Shown: one piece after another, positions 32,431-40,705 of the stretch
Layout of the letters: every line of letters starts with the position of its first letter
Position numbering within the stretch: position 1 is the stretch's first letter
Source: AC-37 sp036389835
Lineage (GTDB): Bacteria; Actinomycetota; Thermoleophilia; Solirubrobacterales; Thermoleophilaceae
Assembly (NCBI GenBank): GCA_036389835.1
Contig: DASVWC010000105.1
Location: 1-64,000 of the forward strand
Length of the DNA stretch: 64,000 bases
Direction of reading: 5' to 3'
Notes under the pieces: model-generated
Databases searched by the model: none
The model's input: only the letters and a program-made list of their open reading frames with translations
What the model was told of the DNA's origin: nothing
Position numbers and translations under genes: made by a program

Positions 32431-32988
32431 ATGGGACGGCCGGCGCACGGGACGGTGGAGATAGCGATCGTCGGCGGGAGCACGCTCTACCGAGAGTCCC
32501 TCCGGCGCGTCCTCGACGACTCCGACGGGCTCTCCGTCGTCGCAACCGCCGCATCGCTGGAAGACGGGGCCGGCCTGGTCGAGCGGCATCGACCCGACAT
32601 CCTGGTGGTCGACCCCGGCGAGGCGACGGTCGTCGCGTGCTCGGAGGCCGGCGTGGTCGGCTACCTCCCGCGGGAGACGACCGTGGCCGAGCTCGTCGAG
32701 GCGCTCGAGCAGGTGGCGACGGGCGAGCCCCCGCCGATCGTCGAGACGCTCGCCCGCTGGCACTCGCCCCGCGCCGACCGGCCCGCGCACTCCCTGCTGG
32801 AGGACCTCACGAGGCGCGAGCGCGAGGTCGTCGAGCTGGTCCGGCTCGGGCTCTCGAACAAGCAGATCGCGGAGCGCCTGTTCATCACGGTCGCGACGGT
32901 CAAGAGCCACGTCCACAGCATCCTCGGCAAGCTGAACCTCGAGCGTCGCGCGGAGGTGGCGGCGCTCCTTCGCGACGCCGAGCTCTGA
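32431..32988 (+). CDS. NarL/LuxR-type regulator with degenerate receiver domain
   Basis: 185 residues. The C-terminal LuxR HTH is complete (LTRREREVVELVRLGLSNKQIAERL, ATVKSHVHSILGKLNL). The N-terminal ~110 residues follow the receiver pattern (IAIVGGSTLYRESLRRVL, DILVVDPGE) but lack the acidic pair at the first strand, replaced by GGS. Several helices are also shortened, so phosphorylation control is doubtful. The start is uncertain: ATGs at 32413 and 32431 and a GTG at 32455 are all possible, and the first two touch the SOS box. No sensor kinase is adjacent. Confidence 0.82.
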   Translation: MGRPAHGTVEIAIVGGSTLYRESLRRVLDDSDGLSVVATAASLEDGAGLVERHRPDILVVDPGEATVVACSEAGVVGYLPRETTVAELVEALEQVATGEPPPIVETLARWHSPRADRPAHSLLEDLTRREREVVELVRLGLSNKQIAERLFITVATVKSHVHSILGKLNLERRAEVAALLRDAEL

Positions 32989-33007
32989 CCGGCCGCCGCG
33001 AGCGGGT

Positions 33008-34600
33008 CTAGCGCGCGGCGGGCCACGGGTTCAGGCGCGCAGCGGCGGCGCTGCGCCCCGACACGCCGAGCTTTCGGTAGACGCTCCCGAGGTGCGTCTT
33101 CACGGTGAGGGGGCTCAGGACGAGCAGCTCGGCGATCTCGTCGTTCGTGTACCCGCGCCCCGCCAGCGCCATGATCTCGCGCTCCCGGGGGGTGAGGAGC
33201 GTCCACGGGTAGGCATCCGTCTGGGCGCCGTCGATGAGCGCGACGAGCGCGACGGCCACCGCGACCACGCCCACCGCTCGCCGGACGGGACGCAGCAGCA
33301 TGGCGACGTCGACGCAGCCGCCATCCTTCGTGACCAGCCGGCCCTTGTCGTCGACCATCCTGCCCCCCGCGGCCTGGGCGATCGCCCGCCGGAGGCGGGG
33401 GCTAGAAGCGCCCGGACAGAGCGTCTCGAGCCGCAGCCCCACGGCCTCGTCCGCGGTGTGACCGAGCAGTTGCTCGGCACGCGCGTCCCAGCTCGAGACG
33501 ACCCCGTTCGGGTCGAGCGAGATCAGCGCCGTCCCGGTCGTGTCAGGCGCGGGTTCGAATCCGACGGCACGGCCCCTGCCGGTGTGGCTCAGCATGCGCT
33601 CGCGGCCCGGCCAGCGAAGCACGGCGGCACCCCACGTCCAGCCGGACCCGACCGCTGCCAGCGCCACGACCGCGCCGTCCGCCAGCTGGCCCGATCTGTT
33701 CGCCTCGTCGAGCACCACGCCCACCGACGCCCCGGCGGTGTTCCCGTAGCGGTGCATGTTGGTCGCGACCCGGTCGAAGTCGATGCCGAGCCGCTCCGCG
33801 ATGCGCTCGAGCACCCGGATGCTCGGCTGATGGGGGACGAGCAGGTCGACGTCCGCGACGGACAGGCCGCTGCGCGCCAGGACCGTCTCCACCGCCTCCG
33901 GGACGACGGTGGTGGCGGTGTCGAACACCGCGCGCCCGTTCATCACCCACGTGTGGTCGCCGTCGCTCAGGGTTGCGCTGGACGCGGGCGCCTCCGAGCC
34001 GCCAGCCGGGATCGTGAAGTTCCACTTGCCGCTGCCGTCGGCGCGCAACTCGGACGCGAGCAGGCCGAAGCGCTCCGGGCACGGCGCCAGCAGAGCCGCC
34101 CCAGCCCCGTCGCCGAAGAACACGCACGAGCGGTCGTCCCAGTTCGTCACCCGCGAGAACGTGTCCGCGCCGACGACGAGCACGTGACGGCACTGACCCG
34201 TCGCGACGAACTGGGCCCCGGTCACGAACGCGTATACGAACCCCGAGCAGACCGCGGCGAGGTCGAAGCAGGCGGCGTTGACGGCACCGATCTTGTCCTG
34301 AGCGATGCAGGCCGTGGACGGAGCCTGGCGGTCGGGAGTCGCCGTGGCGACGATGAGCAGGTCCACGTCCCGCGCGTTGACGTCGGCGTTCTCGAGGCAG
34401 CGCCGGGCGGCGCACGCGGCAAGGTCCGAGGTCGTCTGCCCGGGGGCGGCGATCCGCCGCTCGCGGATGCCGAGGTTGGACTCGACCCACGCGGCCCCGG
34501 ATCGGTCCCGGCCGTTCAGCTCCGCGTTGGTCAGCACCCGTGTCGGCACGTACGAGCCCGTGCCGAGCACTCCGACCGACGTGACCCCCTGGCCGCTCAC
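33008..34600 (-). CDS. KAS III (FabH-like) - PAS - LuxR fusion protein
   Basis: 530 residues in one uninterrupted frame. Residues 1-330 are a beta-ketoacyl-ACP synthase III with the intact triad: C118 (AAVCSGFVYAF), H257 (VPHQPS) and N287 (RYGNTAG), ending in the family-typical VGSGWTWGAAVLRW. Residues about 350-455 follow a PAS pattern (ALISLDPNGVVSSWDARAEQLLGH, KDGGCVDVAMLL). Residues 467-525 are a LuxR HTH (LTPREREIMALAGRGYTNDEIA, LTVKTHLGSVYRKLG). The GTG overlaps the aminotransferase stop (GTGA). KAS III enzymes condense acyl-CoA with malonyl-ACP or transfer acyl groups. Joining one to a DNA-binding regulator suggests an enzyme that also senses its substrate or product. The alternative is a recent fusion of two neighbouring genes. 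Confidence 0.9.
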   Translation of the reverse strand: MSGQGVTSVGVLGTGSYVPTRVLTNAELNGRDRSGAAWVESNLGIRERRIAAPGQTTSDLAACAARRCLENADVNARDVDLLIVATATPDRQAPSTACIAQDKIGAVNAACFDLAAVCSGFVYAFVTGAQFVATGQCRHVLVVGADTFSRVTNWDDRSCVFFGDGAGAALLAPCPERFGLLASELRADGSGKWNFTIPAGGSEAPASSATLSDGDHTWVMNGRAVFDTATTVVPEAVETVLARSGLSVADVDLLVPHQPSIRVLERIAERLGIDFDRVATNMHRYGNTAGASVGVVLDEANRSGQLADGAVVALAAVGSGWTWGAAVLRWPGRERMLSHTGRGRAVGFEPAPDTTGTALISLDPNGVVSSWDARAEQLLGHTADEAVGLRLETLCPGASSPRLRRAIAQAAGGRMVDDKGRLVTKDGGCVDVAMLLRPVRRAVGVVAVAVALVALIDGAQTDAYPWTLLTPREREIMALAGRGYTNDEIAELLVLSPLTVKTHLGSVYRKLGVSGRSAAAARLNPWPAAR

Positions 34601-35982
34601 CGCACCACCGCGAGGTCCGGGCGCGGGTCGGCGGGCCGGCGCGCCTCCGGCGCGAGCAGCTCCTTCGCCACGTCGTCCAGCGCATGGCCGAACATCTCGA
34701 CGGCTTGCTCGATCTCGTCCCGGCCGATCACGAGCGGCGGCGCGAACACGACCGTGTCCCCCATGGCCCGCAGGATCAGCCCGCGGTCCTGTGCCCGCGC
34801 CACCACGCGCGCGCCAACCCGATGCTCGACCGGGAACGGCTCGCGACTCCGCTTGTCCCGGACGAGCTCGACGCCCGCGAGCAGCCCGCAGCCACGGACG
34901 TCGCCCACGAGCGGGTGATCCCGAAACGGCGCGAGCCGGCCGCGCAGGGCGGAGCCGGCATCGCGGGCGCGCGCGGCGACGTCGATCTCCTCGTAGACCG
35001 CCAGCGCCTCGAGCGCGACGGCCGCCGCGACCGGGTGCCCCGAATACGTGAAGCCGTGCGAGAACGCTCCGAGCGTGCGGCTGCCCTCGACCAGGAGGGC
35101 AGCCAGCTCGTCGCTGACCAGCAGCGCCGAGATCGGCAGGTACCCCGACGACAGGCCCTTGGCGAGGACGAGCATGTCGGGGCGCAGGCCGAAGGTCTCC
35201 GACCCGAACATCCGGCCGGTGCGGCCGAAGCCGGTGATCACCTCGTCCACGACGAACAGGACGTCGTGGCGGCGCAGGACCTCCTGCAGCCGGTCGAAGT
35301 ACGCACGCGGCGGGACGACCAGCCCGCCCGCTCCGAGGACCGGCTCCGACACGAACGCGGCCACCGTCTCGGGACCCTCCTCGAGGATCGTGCGCTCGAC
35401 CTCGATCGCGAGCCGCGCTCCGAACTCCTCCTCCGACTCCCCAGGCAGCCCGTTCCGGTAGCGGTCGGGGGTCGGCACGTGGACCACGGGGAGCGCCGGA
35501 AGCCCGAAGCCGCGGTGCATCCGCGGCAGCCCCGTGAGGCTGGCGGCGGCAACGGTGGAGCCGTGGTAGCCGCGGTCGTGCGCGATGAGCTTCCTGCGCT
35601 CCGGCCGGCCCCGCACGCCGTTGACCAGCCAGGCGATCTTGACCGCGCTGTCGACGGCCTCTGACCCGGAGTTGCAGAAGAACGCCCTGGCCATTGGCGC
35701 CGGTCCCATCGCCACGAGCCGCGCGGCCAGCTCGACGGCCACGTCGTGCGTGCGGTGGTCGAACGAGCCGTAGAAGGGCAGCCGCCGAAGCTGGCGGTGG
35801 GCGGCGTCGACCAGGCGCTCGGCGCTGAACCCGAGGTTCGCGCACCACAGTCCGGCCACGCCCTCGAGGTAGCGGCGGCCGTGCTCGTCGACCACCCACG
35901 CGCCGTCGCCCGCGGTGACGACGTGCGGGCCGTCCGCGCGCGCCAGGTCGGTGTGCGGCTCGAGCAGGGCCTCAGCGCGCAC
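34597..35982 (-). CDS. Class III PLP-dependent aminotransferase
   Basis: 461 residues of the omega-aminotransferase class. Visible landmarks are CNSGSEAVDSAVKIAW, the YHGSTVAAASLTG segment, LFVVDEVITGFGRTG (PLP-binding Asp) and MLVLAKGLSSGYLPISAL with the Schiff-base Lys. Members move amino groups between omega-amino compounds and keto or aldehyde acceptors such as pyruvate. The GTG at 35982 overlaps the SDR stop by about 11 bp. In the operon it could aminate a ketone made by the KAS III and redox enzymes. Substrate is unknown. Confidence 0.93.
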   Translation of the reverse strand: MRAEALLEPHTDLARADGPHVVTAGDGAWVVDEHGRRYLEGVAGLWCANLGFSAERLVDAAHRQLRRLPFYGSFDHRTHDVAVELAARLVAMGPAPMARAFFCNSGSEAVDSAVKIAWLVNGVRGRPERRKLIAHDRGYHGSTVAAASLTGLPRMHRGFGLPALPVVHVPTPDRYRNGLPGESEEEFGARLAIEVERTILEEGPETVAAFVSEPVLGAGGLVVPPRAYFDRLQEVLRRHDVLFVVDEVITGFGRTGRMFGSETFGLRPDMLVLAKGLSSGYLPISALLVSDELAALLVEGSRTLGAFSHGFTYSGHPVAAAVALEALAVYEEIDVAARARDAGSALRGRLAPFRDHPLVGDVRGCGLLAGVELVRDKRSREPFPVEHRVGARVVARAQDRGLILRAMGDTVVFAPPLVIGRDEIEQAVEMFGHALDDVAKELLAPEARRPADPRPDLAVVR

Positions 35983-36715
35983 CGCAGACCTCCACCACGG
36001 CGCCGGACACGTAGGCCGTCTCGTCGGACACGAGCCAGCGCACGGCCGAGGCGACCTCCGCCGGCGTCCCGAGGCGGCCCATCGGGATCGTCGGGCGCAG
36101 GCGCTCCGGACGCTCGGGCATCCCGTTGTCGGCGTGGAGGTCGGTCTGAATCAGGCCCGGCGCGACGGCGTTGACCCGTATCCCCTCCACGGCCAGCTCG
36201 CGGGCGGCACCGACGGTCAGCACGTCCACGGACGCCTTCGTGGCCGCGTAGTGCACCCACTCGCCGCAGCCGCTCGTCCGAGCGGCGGTCGAGGACACGT
36301 TCACGATCGCGCCCCCGCTCCCGCCGCGGCTGGTGGCCATGCGGCGGGCGGCCTCGCGCATGCACAGCGCGGTGCCCAGGACGTTGACGTCGCAGGCTCG
36401 GCGGACCTGGTCGGCGGCCACGTCGAGCACGCGGGCCACGCCGCCGGTCACGCCGGCGCAGTTGACGAGCGCGGTGACCGGACCGAGCGCGTCGGCGCGG
36501 GCGAACAGGTCGCACACCTCCGGCTCGCTGCTGACGTCCGCACGCCAGCTCACGGCCCGCCCGCCCCCCGCCTCGATCCGCGCGACGACCGCGGCCGCCT
36601 CCTCCTCGTTGCGCAGGTAGTCCACGCAGACGTCGAAGCCCGCACCCGCCAGGCCGAGCGCCGTCGCCGCGCCGATCCCGCGGCTTCCCCCGGTGACGAC
36701 GGCCACCCCCGGCAC
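35972..36715 (-). CDS. Short-chain dehydrogenase/reductase
   Basis: 247 residues, classical SDR: cofactor motif VVTGGSRGIGAATAL, LVNCAGVTGG (NAG region), catalytic Ser in IVNVSS, and YxxxK as HYAATKASV. The C-terminal VSDETAYVSGAVVEVCGA is typical of FabG-like ketoreductases. NADPH preference is likely but not determined. The GTG at 36715 shares one base with the upstream TAG. In the operon it would reduce a keto group or oxidise an alcohol before transamination. Confidence 0.93.
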   Translation of the reverse strand: MPGVAVVTGGSRGIGAATALGLAGAGFDVCVDYLRNEEEAAAVVARIEAGGGRAVSWRADVSSEPEVCDLFARADALGPVTALVNCAGVTGGVARVLDVAADQVRRACDVNVLGTALCMREAARRMATSRGGSGGAIVNVSSTAARTSGCGEWVHYAATKASVDVLTVGAARELAVEGIRVNAVAPGLIQTDLHADNGMPERPERLRPTIPMGRLGTPAEVASAVRWLVSDETAYVSGAVVEVCGAR

Positions 36716-37698
36716 TAGCCGTTCACCACCCCGTAGCGGTCGGCGAGGAAGTACGTCTCGAGCGGCTCGAGGGACCGCACGTTGTGGGTCTTCATGAGCC
36801 AGCGCCGTCGCAGCGACTCCACGTCCCGGATCGCGACGACCTCGCGGCCGTGCAGCAGATGGTCGTTCGAGAAGGCGACCATGTCGCCAGGGCCGGGCGA
36901 GTAGCGGACCTTCTGCTCGTGGAGCGCCGCGACGCAGGCCTGGAGGGCCTCCTGGGCCTCCGCGTCGATCCCGCGGGTGCGTCCCTCGAAGAGCCGCACG
37001 CCGGCGTCGCCGGTGACGACGGCGTGGTCGGGCGCCCGGCCGAGGCGGTGTCCGCTCCCTGCCGAGATGTCGTCGTAGGGCGTGTGGAAGCGCTCGCTGC
37101 GCAGGATCTCGACGACGTCGCCGGCGAGGCTGCGGATCAGGTCGCGGTTCACGACGTACGTGGAGAAGACCTCGTTCTCGGGCGTGTCCCGCAGCACGAT
37201 TGTGGAGACGAAGTCGGGGCGCACGAAGTGGTTCGTGAAGTCGCGGTGGAAGCGCAGCGTGCCGAGCGTCTTCTGCGACTGGCTCTCGTACATCGACTCC
37301 TTCGGGTAGATGTCGTGGAAGAAGTCGCCGCCGTTGACGCTTGCGTGCGCGACCAGCTCCGTCCCCGTGAGCACGGCGTGGAGCGCGAGGAACGCCTCGG
37401 TCGCGAACGTCCGCTTGCGCTCGTACTTGGACCGCACCGGGTCGGCGGGGTCGAACACGGGCAGGTCGCGGTCGATGGGGCAGTTCCTGACCAGCACCAG
37501 CGGGCGCTCCGCGAAGTCGCGCCCGGCCACCTCGCGGCAGAACTCCGCGTACCGCGACATGACCTGACCCACCAGCGCCAGCTCGCGGATCCACCCGATG
37601 AAGGCCGGGTAGTCGTCGTAGGGATCGTCGAACCCGCTCAGGAACGTCTCGTAGAGCGCGTCCCGCTCGTCGTCTCCGAACACGAAGTCGGGTCTCAT
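36715..37698 (-). CDS. Fe(II)/2-oxoglutarate-dependent oxygenase (TauD/clavaminate synthase-like)
   Basis: 327 residues. The iron facial triad can be placed at HRD in TLRFHRDFTNHF and the distal His in FSNDHLLHGREVV, with the 2-oxoglutarate-binding Arg in RRRWLMKTH. ELVAHASVNGGDFFHDIYPK precedes the HxD, as in TauD/clavaminate-synthase relatives. It probably hydroxylates or desaturates a small acid or amino acid. The ATG overlaps the thioesterase stop (ATGA), and the stop abuts the SDR start. Substrate is unknown. Confidence 0.9.
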   Translation of the reverse strand: MRPDFVFGDDERDALYETFLSGFDDPYDDYPAFIGWIRELALVGQVMSRYAEFCREVAGRDFAERPLVLVRNCPIDRDLPVFDPADPVRSKYERKRTFATEAFLALHAVLTGTELVAHASVNGGDFFHDIYPKESMYESQSQKTLGTLRFHRDFTNHFVRPDFVSTIVLRDTPENEVFSTYVVNRDLIRSLAGDVVEILRSERFHTPYDDISAGSGHRLGRAPDHAVVTGDAGVRLFEGRTRGIDAEAQEALQACVAALHEQKVRYSPGPGDMVAFSNDHLLHGREVVAIRDVESLRRRWLMKTHNVRSLEPLETYFLADRYGVVNG

Positions 37699-38090
37699 GC
37701 CAGCGTCCCTTCCTTTCGTCGCACTCGCCGTCTGAAGCGCCCGGCCTCGACCAGGAAGCGGTCGTGCTCGCCGGCCAGCACCTCGTCCGCCTCGTCGCGT
37801 CCCGCGACCTCGAAGCGCAGGCGGGCTCCGTCCACGTCGACCAGCCGGGCCCCGATCGTCACGGTGAGGCCACGCGGCGTCGCTGCCAGGTGCCGGGCTC
37901 GGTGCGCGGCGCCGACCGTCATCGTGCCCGGCTCGAGGTCGCCCTCGACCGCCCGCATCGCGGCGACCTCGGCCAGCCACAGCAGCACCGGGGTCGCCAG
38001 CACCGGCAGGTCGTTGGCGAACGCGGTGGCGAGGTCCTGCTCGCGGACCCGGTGCACGAGCGTCGCCGCGGAGCCGACCGCGGGCGTCAC
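37695..38090 (-). CDS. FlK-like hotdog thioesterase
   Basis: 131 residues resembling the fluoroacetyl-CoA-specific thioesterase family: FANDLPVLATPVLLWLAEVAAM, EPGTMTVGAAHRARHLAATPRGLTV and GEHDRFLV near the C terminus. FlK's catalytic Thr-His-Glu set is plausibly represented by the T in PVLATP, the H in RHLAATP and an Glu in LAEVAA. The product here is not expected to be fluorinated; related proteins hydrolyse other small acyl-CoAs. The start is set by GTGA overlap with the dehydrogenase gene. Confidence 0.85.
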   Translation of the reverse strand: MTPAVGSAATLVHRVREQDLATAFANDLPVLATPVLLWLAEVAAMRAVEGDLEPGTMTVGAAHRARHLAATPRGLTVTIGARLVDVDGARLRFEVAGRDEADEVLAGEHDRFLVEAGRFRRRVRRKEGTLA

Positions 38091-39364
38091 CGGGCCACCC
38101 CCTCCCGGCCGTGCCGCCGCATCTGCCGGTCGGCGCCCAGGCGGGACTTGTGCGACCCGCCCCGCACGGGAGCGTGCGTGGCGTGGATCGTCTCGCCGCG
38201 GTCGCCACCGCGGCGCCCGGAGTAGCCGTGCAGGCGCTGGAGCTGGCTGAAGATGTTCTTGCGCTGGATGTCGCTCGTCCCGCCGGCGATCCGGGTGCCG
38301 GCGGCGTCGCACAGGACACGGCCGATGTCCGCCTCGGAGTAGCCGCGGTGTCCGTGCAGCATCACGAAGTCCTCGGCGGCGCGGAAGAGCTGCTCGGTGC
38401 CGACGAGCTTCGCCATCGAGCACAGCAGCGACGCCTCGGGACCGCCGTCGATCAGCTCGCCGAGCGCGCGGTACGCGAGGCTGCGGCTGGTCTCGATGGT
38501 GATGCGCATGTCGACGAGCCGCTGCTGGACGTACTGGTGGTCGGCGATCTGCGCGCCGTACGCGTGCCGCCGGTGGCAGTGCTCCAGGCTGCGCTCGAAG
38601 ATCGGCTCGAGGTACGCGGCGGCGACCAGCGCGTAGAGCACCCGGTCCATGGCGATCAGGCGGTAGACGAGCTCCAACCCCCGCCCCGGAGCGCCGACGA
38701 GCGCCTCCTCGCCCAGCTCCACGCCCTGGAGCAGGACGTCGCCGGTGGGGCTGGTCCGGTTGCCGAGCATCGACTCGGCCGGGAGCCTGACCACGCCCGG
38801 CGCGGCGGTGTCGAGGACGAAGAGCGTGATGTCGCGTCGACCGAGCGCCGGTATCCGCCCGAGCACGACCATCACGCGTGCCACCGGCGCGTTGGTGATG
38901 TGCGCCTTGTGTCCGCTGAGGACGACGCGCCCGCGGGCGCGCTCGGCCGCCGTGCGGATCGCGGCGACGTCCGAGCCGCCGGTCGGCTCCGTGATCGCCG
39001 TCGAGCCCACGTCGCCGGCCAGGAGCGACTGCAGGTGCGTTGCCCGCTGCTCGGCGGAGCCCTCCAGCGCGAGGACGCGGACGCAGCCGATGTGGGCGAT
39101 CGCGGAGAGCAGGAACCCGAGGTCGCCGCTCCCGCGCGCGAGCCCCTCGACGGCGGCGGCGAGATCCCACCAGCTGCCGCCCGAGCCACCGTCGGCGCGC
39201 GCGACGGGGATCCGCCACAGCCCCGCGCGCGAGACGTCGTCCCAGGTGCCGGTGTCGAGCCGCCCCTCGTCGTAGCACGCGTCGGAGCGCGCGGCGCCGG
39301 CCCGCCCGATCTGCTCGAAGCGGTCCCGCAGCTCCCGCTGGCTGTCCGTCCAGGTCAGTTGCAT
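38087..39364 (-). CDS. Acyl-CoA dehydrogenase family flavoprotein
   Basis: 425 residues with a standard acyl-CoA dehydrogenase layout: AITEPTGGSDVAAIRT (FAD/substrate loop), GHKAHITNA, RHAYGAQIADHQYVQQRLVD and LHGHRGYSEADIGRVLCDAAGTRIAGGTSDIQ-type C-terminal region. The last 40 residues are a basic tail not typical of the family. It would introduce a double bond into an acyl thioester using FAD. It starts 10 bp inside the GNAT gene. Together with KAS III, SDR and aminotransferase it suggests a short acyl-chain-derived amine product. Confidence 0.92.
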   Translation of the reverse strand: MQLTWTDSQRELRDRFEQIGRAGAARSDACYDEGRLDTGTWDDVSRAGLWRIPVARADGGSGGSWWDLAAAVEGLARGSGDLGFLLSAIAHIGCVRVLALEGSAEQRATHLQSLLAGDVGSTAITEPTGGSDVAAIRTAAERARGRVVLSGHKAHITNAPVARVMVVLGRIPALGRRDITLFVLDTAAPGVVRLPAESMLGNRTSPTGDVLLQGVELGEEALVGAPGRGLELVYRLIAMDRVLYALVAAAYLEPIFERSLEHCHRRHAYGAQIADHQYVQQRLVDMRITIETSRSLAYRALGELIDGGPEASLLCSMAKLVGTEQLFRAAEDFVMLHGHRGYSEADIGRVLCDAAGTRIAGGTSDIQRKNIFSQLQRLHGYSGRRGGDRGETIHATHAPVRGGSHKSRLGADRQMRRHGREGVAR

Positions 39365-39930
39365 GTCGTCGCGACGACCCCCTGCACGAACGCACGATCG
39401 AGCTCGCAGACACGGAACTCACCCGGCGTGGGCAGCCCGTCGGGATCCGCCAGTTGACGGGGCTCGAGCTCGAACCCCAACCGCTCGAGGACGTGGTTGA
39501 TGCGATCGTTGGTCGCGCGCGTCTGGAGGTGCAGGCGGTCGATGGGGAACTCCCGGAACACGACCTCGATCACGCGCAGCGACATCAGGGTCGCGATCCC
39601 GCGGTCGCGCATCTCCGGGTCCACGACGTGGCCGTGGATGTAGTTCTCCCCGGGGCCGACGAAGTGGAGGTTCGTGTAGGCGACCGGACGGCCGTCGACG
39701 GTGACGACGAACACCACGCGCTCCTGCTCCGGATCGCCGTTGCGGATCGAGCGCCGGAAGCGCTCGCGCGTGTCGTCGGGCGTCCCGAGCTTGTCCGGGT
39801 CGACCCCGAGGAAGGCGAGGTGCTCGGGCGGGCTCTCGTGCCAGTAGGCGACGAAGGTCTCGATGTCGTCGTCGGCCAGGTCCCGTAGGACGACCTCGGC
39901 GCCACCGAGCTGTGTATGCAGGTATTCCAT
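39355..39930 (-). CDS. GNAT-family N-acetyltransferase
   Basis: 191 residues of the GNAT fold: AEVVLRDLADDDIETFVAYWHE start, VFVVTVDGRPVAYTNLHFV, then the acetyl-CoA-binding VDPEMRDRGIATLMSLRVIEVVF (RxxGxA) and THNDRINHVLERLGFE-like motif B as ATNDRINHVLERLGF. A strong AGGAGG lies 8 nt upstream of the ATG. It could acylate an amine made by the operon's aminotransferase, for biosynthesis or self-protection. Substrate is unknown. Confidence 0.9.
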   Translation of the reverse strand: MEYLHTQLGGAEVVLRDLADDDIETFVAYWHESPPEHLAFLGVDPDKLGTPDDTRERFRRSIRNGDPEQERVVFVVTVDGRPVAYTNLHFVGPGENYIHGHVVDPEMRDRGIATLMSLRVIEVVFREFPIDRLHLQTRATNDRINHVLERLGFELEPRQLADPDGLPTPGEFRVCELDRAFVQGVVATTCN

Positions 39931-39955
39931 GTCGTAGTACCTCCTGGTTCGAGAC

Positions 39956-40705
39956 TCAGTCAGAGGACGCTCGGGGCCGGTGGATCCGCGGGGCCCCGAG
40001 GGTCACCAGCACCGCCGTGAACAGGGCCAGGACCGCCGCGTCCGCGAGCAGCCGCGACGGCGGGGCCCCGGCGGCCATGGCTCCCGAGAACAGGTCGACC
40101 GCCCAGTAGTCCGGCGACGCCGGAGCGATCGCCTGGACCCAGCCGGGCATGGTCGACAGCGGGGCCATCGCTCCGCCGATCAAGCCCAGCAGCAGGACGA
40201 GGACGTTGGTGAGCTGCTGGATCTGCTGATCCGTGCTGGTCACGGCCGCGACGAGGACGCCGAGCCCGACCGCGGCGCCGCCGACGAGCACGGTCGCGAG
40301 CGCGACCACCAGCGGGCGCTCGACCGGGATCCCGAAGGCGAGCGCCCCGCCGAATAGCAGGACGGTTCCCTGGACGGCGACGATGCCCACGACGGGGACC
40401 GCCTTGCCGAGGACGACGTCCCTACGGCGCACCGGGAGCGAGAGCGAGCGCTGCCAGGTCCCCCACATCCGCTCCCTGTGGAAGCCCATCGCGGTGAGGC
40501 CGGCGCCGAAGAGCGCGAACATCGCGGTGAAGCCGGGCACCGACGCGTCGTACGGCGCCACGCGCGAGCTGCCGGCGAGCGCCTTGCTCAGGAACACGAT
40601 GAGCAGGAGCGGAGCGACGAACAGCAGGACCAGCACCGCCGGATCGCGCCTGTGCAGCTGCGCCTCCTTGGCGATGACCGCGAGGATGGGAGCCGCCGGG
40701 GTCAT
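39956..40705 (-). CDS. ABC-2 type transporter permease
   Basis: 249 residues with six hydrophobic segments in the ABC2-membrane layout; GFHRERMWGTWQRSLSLPVRRRDVVLGK is the characteristic cytoplasmic loop after TM2. It pairs with the ATPase encoded just upstream (ATGA overlap) to form an exporter of the DrrAB/NodJ type in the cytoplasmic membrane. Location at the head of the operon suggests product export or self-resistance. Confidence 0.92.
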   Translation of the reverse strand: MTPAAPILAVIAKEAQLHRRDPAVLVLLFVAPLLLIVFLSKALAGSSRVAPYDASVPGFTAMFALFGAGLTAMGFHRERMWGTWQRSLSLPVRRRDVVLGKAVPVVGIVAVQGTVLLFGGALAFGIPVERPLVVALATVLVGGAAVGLGVLVAAVTSTDQQIQQLTNVLVLLLGLIGGAMAPLSTMPGWVQAIAPASPDYWAVDLFSGAMAAGAPPSRLLADAAVLALFTAVLVTLGAPRIHRPRASSD

